Assembly: GCA_963922205.1 (NCBI GenBank) | Contig: CAWUHX010000010.1 | Location: forward strand, 2,294,001-2,358,000 | Direction of reading: 5' to 3' | Origin: Romanomermis culicivorax | Lineage: Eukaryota > Nematoda > Enoplea > Mermithida > Mermithidae | Length of the DNA: 64,000 bases | Part shown: positions 56,262 through 64,000 of the stretch, one piece after another | How positions within the stretch are numbered: position 1 is the first letter of the stretch | Layout: the number at the start of each line of letters is the position of its first letter | Made by a program: the position numbers and the translations under genes | Notes under the pieces: model-generated | Seen by the model: the letters and a program-made list of their open reading frames with translations, nothing else | Told to the model about the DNA's origin: nothing | The model's database searches: none

Positions 56262-59200
56262 ATGACATCGCTTCCGGGTTTAATCGAATCGAGAGCGCCG
56301 TTGCGCGAGGTTCGTCGCGTTCAATTCGGAATTTTGAGTCCAGATGAAATTGTAAGTGTTGCCTCGTATGTGTTTTTCCTCATGAATTCGCTCATTCGAT
56401 CCGTTCAACGTCTCACACTCTCGCTCGCCTCCTTTTGAGCGCAGTGTTTTTTTGTGCCAAAACATGGTTTTCCATACCTGTAATTGGGGAGTTGGGGGGG
56501 CCATATACCCAACCCCCCCCAGTTTGGAAAAAATTGGTAAAAAGTGTATGTTTTTGGCCTTTTTTGGGAAAAATTTCGACTTTTTTCGACCCCCTCCCCC
56601 AAAATTTCGGATTTACCCCCCCCCCCCCCCAACTTTTGGTCGGACCTCTTACAGGTATGGGTTTTTGGCACAGAAAAATTTGGAATGGCACAAAAAATTT
56701 TGGGCGTTTGTGCCAATTGGCGCAAATTTTTTTGACTTGTCGGAGGTTGAATTTGCTTGATTTTTACTCATTTCAGGGGCTGAAAACGCAAAAAAAAACC
56801 TTCGCGCCGAGTCTATAAATATTTATTATACCTTTATTTGTATTTTATAGAACCTGTGCGAATTGTATTCGAATAGTAATATACTTATACTTGTATGATC
56901 ATAAACTTTGAGATTGTCGATAACTGATGAATGAATAGAAATTGTTAACTTCCTCTGTTCATTCAGTGTGATTGGGAACCAAAATTTTATTTTTGGTGCT
57001 TGATTGGAACAGAAAAATTGACATTTTTGGCACAATTTTTCATCCAAAAATTTACGCGACGCAACTTATAGACATCCTTAATTTAATCTTTATATCGTTG
57101 TTAGGAAGAAATTCGCAGCCGAAAATTGAAGAAAAATATAAACTTCCTGACAAATTCTATGAAAATATCTGACTTCTCGCAGCATTTGATTTCATTACGA
57201 ATCATATAAACCGTTTTCTCGATCAGTTTTTCTTATCTCAGTGAAGTGGTTAGTAGGCACGATTTTTATGCAAATTAGATCATTGAAATTATGTTCAGTT
57301 AGGTTTTTATCAAACTTTTGCCATAAAACTTTTCAAAGGTTTTCAGCATATTATTAAGGTGAAAAAATTTTTTGTGCCATTGGCAGAAATATTTTTGACC
57401 CTTTCTGCCAGAGGTCCCCAAGGTCAGATTTTTCAGTTTTAGAGGTAAAATTGAAAATTTTCAGGGGTAGTGTAGCTAAATGTCCACTAAACACGTCGTT
57501 TTGTCTCAAAATTAGGCAGCCAGTGATCGATTTTAAGGACTTTAGGTAGGGGTAATACCCCCCTCATACCCCTCCCCATGGGGCTTTCTGCCTATTGGCA
57601 CAAAAGTTCGTGCACAAAAAACACTGCTTGAGCGCAGCTTTTTGTACTAACATAGCGTTTTTGTTCTTCGACATTTGTGCAAACTAGCTTAAGAAGCGAA
57701 ATTTTTTTTTGGTTAAAAACACGTTAAAAAGTACGAATGCTTATTGTCCAAAATTCGATTGAATTAGGTCAGAATGCTTGTTTGAGAAAAGGTCGCCGAG
57801 AGAATTCAATTATGTCTAGACAGATTTCAGGAAATTAATACTATTCAGTTCAATTCTACTCATGAATTTCTTCCCATACCTGTAATTAGGGGAGGGTTGG
57901 AGGGGTCCCCCAACTTGTACGAACCCCAGGCCCGTATTTAGAGGGGGAAGGGGGAATTCCCCCTAAATTTTTTTACATTTTTTTTAAATCGAAAAAAAAA
58001 ATTTTTAATTTTAAAAATTCAAAAGAAAATAAAATTTCAAAAATTTTCAGCAATATCATTGTACTTATACATCACAATTCCCTGATTAAATTATTATATT
58101 ACATACAAAATAAGTCGTCTTTAATGCAAAAATGATTTTCTTTTTATTCAGTAAACTCTAAAAGTTCTAAAAGAATTTTGGAAAATTCCCCCCTTTGAAA
58201 GATCCTGAATACTGATATGACGAACCCTTGTTGGGACTCCCACTCCCAACCAAAAAGAATTGGAAAAAGTAGCTTTTTCGGCCTTTCCTCAGAAAATTTT
58301 TGAAATTTTTGGCTCTTGCTCGACTTTTTAGGGATTTTTGGGGACCTCCAAAACATTTTGGGAAACTTGGTACCCACACCCCGAAGATTTGGGGTTTACC
58401 CGCCCCCAACTGGTCGAACCTCTTACATGTATGTTTCTTACAAAGATTTTGAGAAAGAATATGTTCGAATCGGACCATACTTGTAAGAGGCCCGACCAGT
58501 TGGGTACACGATAAAAGTCACTCTTAAGGGGAGGTAGTAGCTAACTTTTCAAAATTTTGGTTGAGCAGGTCAGCAAGTGCTCAAAAAATGCGTTTCTTCG
58601 ACCAAAAAATGACAAAACACACCCTTTATCACTGAATTTTTGCTTTGAAACTGATACTGGGTATTGTTTCGACGCAATTTATCTTTTTTTCACCGATTTT
58701 TGCTCCGAAAAAGTCATTTTCGACCAGTAATTAAGCAATGTTCGTCGATTTTCAACCGGCTGGAGGTAGCTGCCGAAAACTGAAGGGTAGAGAGGGAGGC
58801 GTCGATAACTGTCGATTGAAAGTATTTACATTTATGGTTTTGTCCGCAGTTTTTTCGTCGAATGATGTGAAAAGTTTTGGTGTTCGAAGTCGGAAAAGTG
58901 CATTTTGGTGCATTAAAATGTTGAAACCTCAAAATTTCCGGCGCTTCACATCACGAATTATTCTAATAATCATTGTTGCTGCAGGTAGTTTAACTAAGGC
59001 GCGACCGTTAGAATGTCTACTTCACTTACTAACTTACACTAAATAGTTGTTATCACTTAAACTCACACATGGGCGAAGGGTCCCCTCCTCGAAATTTTCA
59101 ATCGTATAAGGAGTTGTCTTGTGTCGACGGTCCTTTCGGAAGAGGGACCTCCACTTTCTGTTGTCGACAGCTACCATCTCCCTTCAGCCGGTCGGAAATC

Positions 59201-62200
59201 GACGGAAAATATAGCTATTTTTGATCGAAAATGACCCTTTTTGTGGGCATAAAACGAAATAATTTGGGCTCCTCGCGCCGAAATAATCCTCAGTTTACGG
59301 CTATTGGTCTGTGCGAAGAAAATGGTCTTATACTCCAAAAGTCGGGAGTTGCACAATTTTTTGTTCAAAAAATTACAGCACTTCAAACTAAAAAATAAGC
59401 ATTTCAGTTACCGCCCAAAGTGGAGAGGTTTGGAATTTACATTCATTATTGACAATTTTTAAATTCGCAAGTAGACTATCCGACAAAAATCGCTCGCGTT
59501 TGATCCAAATTAAGGTTAGATAATGTTCAGTTCATTGTTTCAGAAAATTTTGCGCTTTTACTTCATAAAACGCTCAAAAATTGAATACGTTCATTTTTTG
59601 CCTGAACAAAAACATTGTGCCATTCGGCACAGATGCCTATTTATTGTCAAACACCATGGTTTGGCACAAAAAACGCCGCAACATAGTTTTTGATTCAAAA
59701 AGTTCCGGAATTCAATTTCCCTCATTTTTACCGAATGATTAATGCCTCCGTAAACCTCATTTTCCAAGGTTGAACTTTTCAGCGCCGAATGTCTGTTGCA
59801 CAAATCGAGTACCAAGAAATATACGAAGGTGGCAAACCAAAACTGGGTGGATTAATGGATCCTCGCCAAGGTGTTATTGATCGAAAGTAAGCTTGCGCTA
59901 CTGTCCAATATGTTGGCCGCAATTTTTTCATTTACGGTGGTCTTAAATTTTCAGGGGTAGATGTCAAACATGCGCCGGTGACATGGCCGTCTGCCCGGGC
60001 CATTTTGGTCATCTTGAATTAGCCAAACCGGTTTTCAATATAGGATTTTTCAGCAAGACGTTGAAAATTCTTCGTTGCGTTTGTTTTTATTGTTCTAAAT
60101 TATTAGTTGATAAGGTGAAAGTGTTATCACACTTTTTTATCTGTATTTAAAGCGGATGATTATTTATGCGTTCAGGATGGCCCTAAAGTCAAAGATATAA
60201 TTTCCAAAACGAAACATAATCCCCGAAAACGACTATTGAATGTATATGATTTATGTAAAGTTAAACGTATTTGTGAAGGCGGTGATGAACTTGATCTTGT
60301 CGATAAGAATTTACCACAATCGGAAAATATCGAAGACGCGGATAAAGAAAAAGTATGAAACTAACGGAAAGTTGCAATTTAAGACTTCTACACTAAAGCC
60401 AATGTGTAGTTGATTGATTTTAAGATTTAAAAATCTAGAAAAATCAGACAATTGTTCCCCGAATTTTTGAAAAGATATAACTATTTTTTAGCTTCAAATG
60501 ACGAAAAAATTCTGTTGTTCCCTGCTTTTCCTCCTTCATTTAGACTTGTTATGTATGTAGCAGTGCATTAAATAGAATGAGTAAACCCATTTCCAGAGTC
60601 ACGGCGGTTGCGGTCGTTACCAGCCCAAATTCAAGCGTACCGGTTTAGAAATCATAGCCGAATGGAAACACGTCAACGAAGAATCGCAAGAGCGTAAAAT
60701 AACCGTGAGCGCAGAACGCGTTTTGGACATTTTTCGCGCCATATCCGACGAGGACAGTTATACATTGGGTATGGATCCCAAGTTCGCCCGCCCGGATTGG
60801 ATGATTGTTCAAGTTTTACCCGTACCGCCTTTACCGGTCAGACCAGCCGTTGTGACATTCGGTTCAGCTAGAAATCAGGTGATGAATAGATTTAACCGGA
60901 TAAATTTTTTAAAATTTCATCAGCTTTGAAAACGTATTCATTTTGTGATTATATTTGCAGTATTTGCAATAGTTAGTAAAGACATTATCACCATGACTAA
61001 CTTCGAAGCCTTAACCAGGACTGATTCATTGCTTTCCCTTTTAGGACGACTTGACTCACAAATTATCGGACATTGTTAGTTGGAATAATCAATTGAGAAG
61101 AAATGAGCAAAACGGTGTCGCCGCCCACGTTTTGGCCGAAAATGTTAAATTTTTGCAGTATCACGTTGCAACGTTGACCGATAATGAAATTCCGGGTCTG
61201 CCTAGGGTGAGTAACGAAATATAACATACATATGATTAGTTTTCAAATTTCGATTCGTCCATATTATATAATTTCCCAATGTTTTTACTCATCGCTTTTC
61301 TACATGATCAAGGGAATCAAAATTTTAATAAAAATGCTCTTTGATTTGAGTTTCAACAACATTTAATTTAATGAGTGTTTCCAATAATATTTTCGGGAAA
61401 ATCGGTCTGTTCCTAGGTGCTCAAGTTTAAAGTTGGCGTAATTTGTTCAAATCATTCATATCTGTCTCTATAGGCTACTCAGAAATCTGGCAGACCGTTA
61501 AAAGCTGTCAAGCAACGTTTGAAAAGTAAAGAAGGTCGAATTCGTGGCAATTTGATGGGTAAACGTGTCGATTTTTCGGCACGTACAGTTATTACGCCCG
61601 ATCCGAATTTGATGATTGATCAAGTCGGTGTTCCACGATCTATCGCTCAAAATTTGACTTTCCCGGAGATAGTCACACCCTTTAATATTGACAAGTAAGT
61701 TGCTTTGCTTTTTAGGCATTTTTCCGCTCAGTGCCTTTTTTTTGCGGAAAAATTTTTAGGCGTTTTCCTCGAAAAATGTTACCAGCATTGATGCTACAAA
61801 AAGTACAATTTGATGCGATTAAGAAGGTCACCTGTAAATTCAGTACGATTAAGCTAAAACACAGCCAAAAAGAACTCTAGCCCCCATGAATCTCATGTTA
61901 CATATGTTATTAGTATAAGATTGACTAAAACTCTGAACTTTCTTTGCAAATATAATGAAAATTGAAATTTTCCGGTTGCGATGAATATGAACTCGTTGAT
62001 TTTTTTTGAAGACATTATTTTCCAGCTAATCCAAACTAGAAGTATTGAAAATTATCTTCGGAATACATTTTTTAACGTTTCAGATCTTCTATATTCAAAA
62101 ATTCTCTGTCGTTTTGCACTGCAGAAATCTTCGATAGTTTTCATTATTTACATTGTCTCATCCAATTTTTAAACTGTCGGTATGATTTTCTTTAGATTTC

Positions 62201-64000
62201 GTTGAAAATTGAGATCTTTTGATGTATCTTCACAAATTTTTTCCTGTTCTTTGAAATTTTCTGAACTTTGTGCACACAAGTTTTTTCATTGGGAAACGAC
62301 AAAGACATTATTCAAAACTGAAAATGTAAAGCTTTCGTTTATAGATGAGTGTGGAGAAGATTCAACGTTCACTAAAATCCAGCAATTTTTCGGTTACTGT
62401 GCGCCAGAATGAAGAATCGATTAAAATCTATAAATCTGCAGCCATAATTACGTAAATGTTAGCGGCAACTATTTTCTGATTAATAGTTCTAGAATAGTTG
62501 TTGAGCAGAGAAACAGATAACATTTGACATCTGAAATTTTTGCTTATTTTATATGATTCCAACTTGAAACATAAAAAAAATTCACGTGCGAAAAAAACTT
62601 TGAGTCATTTCCGCATGGTGCGGATGAAGGCATGTCGAAGAAGAAAACTTGCGTGACGTTATACAGACTTATCCTTATTTGTATGACACAGACTGTGTAT
62701 AGCTTCTACGATAGATCAGTTCTTGTGTTAGTACACCTCTAATGCTTTACTCAGAAATAGAAAGGGCACTAACATGGGAGAGTGGAGACTATGGTGCTAT
62801 GAGAAGTCCCCTAACGGAGCATCATCGCAGACCATTATATTCGTGACCCCCTATCATGGGCCAACAGGATACCTTGACTCGGTAAAATCAGGGCTGGCAG
62901 GTTTCCAAAACCCCACCATTATCAGACAAAAGCCCACATATAAAAATTTTAATTTTGAGGCAAAAAGTGACACTTTTCGATCAAAAAGTGTGAAGGATCA
63001 AATATAAAGGGCCCTTTATATTTTTATGAAATTTTTAGAACTTGAACGGGCATTTTCGGTACATTTTCAGCCTTTGATCCTCTTCCCCTGATGAGCCGCA
63101 TCAGCTCACCTACGACAGAAGGTCACCTACTTCGCGATTTACTTGTGTAGAAGTTGGATAAAAACGTGAAAATTTCCATCGAAGCGATCAGTAATTTGCT
63201 CTTTCAGTACGATTTTTTATACTTATTATGTTTGGACTTGAGCTGTTTGATGTTTAACTCAAAGTATCATTTTTGCAGATTGCAAGAATTAGTTAACCGA
63301 GGCGATAGCAATTACCCTGGTGCAAAATATATTGTGCGAGATAATGGCGCGCGTATCGACTTACGTTATCATCCTAAAGCGACTGATCTTCACTTACAAA
63401 TCGGCTACAAAGTCGAAAGACACATGCGGGATGGCGATATCGTAGTTTTTAACCGGCAGCCCACATTGCACAAAATGTCTATGATGGGTCACAGAGTTAA
63501 AGTTTTACCCTGGTCAACTTTCCGTTTAAATCTAAGGTACGAATCTTGCGATTACCTGTTGCCGTCTTGATTAACATAATTCAATAATGCTTAATCTGAA
63601 AATGGCTTCAGAGTAGTTAATAAGTAAATTAAGGGAAAAATGTTTAACGATCTGTGTCGAAATTTTTACGTTTCGGTCAAAGATAAACACTCGCAAAGCG
63701 GGAAATATGCCCTTTATGAATCCCTAATACTCAAAACATGTTAAGAATTTTAATGAAAAAATTATACGAACTAGAGAATTTTCAATGTCCCGTGTGTAAG
63801 CGATACTCACTTAAACATTCGCTCTCATTTTTCAGTGTCACTACACCTTATAACGCGGATTTTGATGGCGACGAAATGAACTTGCACTTGCCCCAATCGT
63901 TGGGTACACGTGCTGAAATAAACGAGCTATGTATGGTGCCGAAAATGATTATCACGCCTCAGGCTAATCGTCCTGTTATGGGTATCGTACAGGATACGCT
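56262..64000 (+). CDS. RPB1: RNA polymerase II largest subunit RPB1 (partial, 5' part)
   Basis: Catalytic subunit that makes mRNA in the nucleus. Exons inferred by splice sites and continuous frame: 56262-56351, 59783-59886, 59955-60114, 60176-60352, 60597-60878, 61045-61206, 61474-61694, 63279-63536, 63836-64000 (runs off the window). All junctions are GT-AG and keep frame. Exon 1 has [11 protein letters not shown]. Exon 3 has the clamp zinc cluster [17 protein letters not shown] and CVCFYCSKL. Exon 5 has a second cysteine cluster start and [14 protein letters not shown]. Exon 7 has the switch/rudder region [17 protein letters not shown]. Exon 8 has the [17 protein letters not shown] stretch. 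Exon 9 has [10 protein letters not shown], whose three aspartates hold the catalytic magnesium. The C-terminal half and heptad tail lie beyond the window. ATG 56262 is chosen because the frame runs straight into the conserved start. Confidence 0.96.
56452..56676. repeat. Small inverted-repeat element in RPB1 intron 1
   Basis: GTGCCAAAACATGGTTTTCC...CCATACCTGTAA at the left pairs with TTACAGGTATGG...TTTTTGGCAC at the right. The middle has runs of G and C (a 14-base C run near 56620). Related CCATACCTGTAA pieces recur near 57875 and 58477-58500. Confidence 0.45.
58690..59265. repeat. Second inverted-repeat element in RPB1 intron 1
   Basis: AGTCATTTTCGACC...CGTCGATTTTCAACCGGCTGGAGG at about 58698-58767 has a diverged inverted partner at about 59170-59240 (CCTTCAGCCGGTCGGAAATCGACGG, then ATCGAAAATGACCC). 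The centre carries no gene. Confidence 0.45.

Larger units (their letters stand above)
56352..59782 (+). other. RPB1 intron 1
   Basis: A 3.4 kb intron, against 68 to 1584 bp for the next seven. It is packed with small inverted-repeat elements and holds no credible ORF. Donor GTAAGT and acceptor CTTTTCAG are good. Confidence 0.85.

Noticed and set aside
56405-56818. Overlapping ORFs on both strands in RPB1 intron 1
   Set aside because: They arise from G and C runs in an inverted-repeat element inside an intron.

Overview
The window is invertebrate nuclear DNA. At its right end (56262 to the edge) lies the 5' half of an intron-rich gene for the largest RNA polymerase II subunit (RPB1). Its GT-AG introns, several with TTTTCAG-type acceptors, fit a metazoan and perhaps a nematode, but I cannot name the species. 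Almost everything left of that gene is transposable-element DNA. I see no rRNA, tRNA or CRISPR.

Element A (1630-32520, + strand) is a Ty3/gypsy-type LTR retroelement in a tandem arrangement, LTR-internal-LTR-internal-LTR. The three LTRs are 1429 bp each and the two 13.3 kb internal regions are nearly identical. One 4-bp target duplication (CATA) brackets the whole array. The middle LTR is a mosaic: its 5' part matches the right LTR and its 3' part matches the left LTR, as expected from unequal LTR-LTR recombination. Each internal unit has a primer-binding site, a 3.6 kb leader with two repeat arrays (one of about 65-nt units, several able to fold into hairpins), Gag with two zinc knuckles, then a glycosylated membrane envelope-like ORF placed BEFORE pol with a retropepsin domain fused to its inner tail. 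A second retropepsin, reverse transcriptase, RNase H and integrase follow. Only two UGA codons interrupt one reading frame from Gag to the end of integrase. This layout is the most unusual feature of the window.

From 32656 to 39224 is a DNA-transposon-like element with GGCCCAAATT termini and TTTTACCC-rich ends. Inside it is a second element with 1.1 kb inverted arms and a decayed, spliced transposase-like gene on the minus strand. A short element with subterminal repeats follows (39246-40155).

Element B (40659-53733, minus strand) is an older gypsy-type element with short 174-bp LTRs that differ by about 3.4%. Its gag-PR-RT-RNaseH-IN frame is broken by single stop codons. Between integrase and the 3' LTR, where an env would normally lie, it carries a DEDDy-type 3'-5' exonuclease-like ORF and a long coiled-coil/RGG-box ORF.

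From 53734 to 56261 is intergenic DNA with a small relative of the 1.1 kb-arm foldback family. RPB1 then begins. Its 3.4 kb first intron is full of small inverted-repeat elements, and its next seven introns are 68 to 1584 bp.
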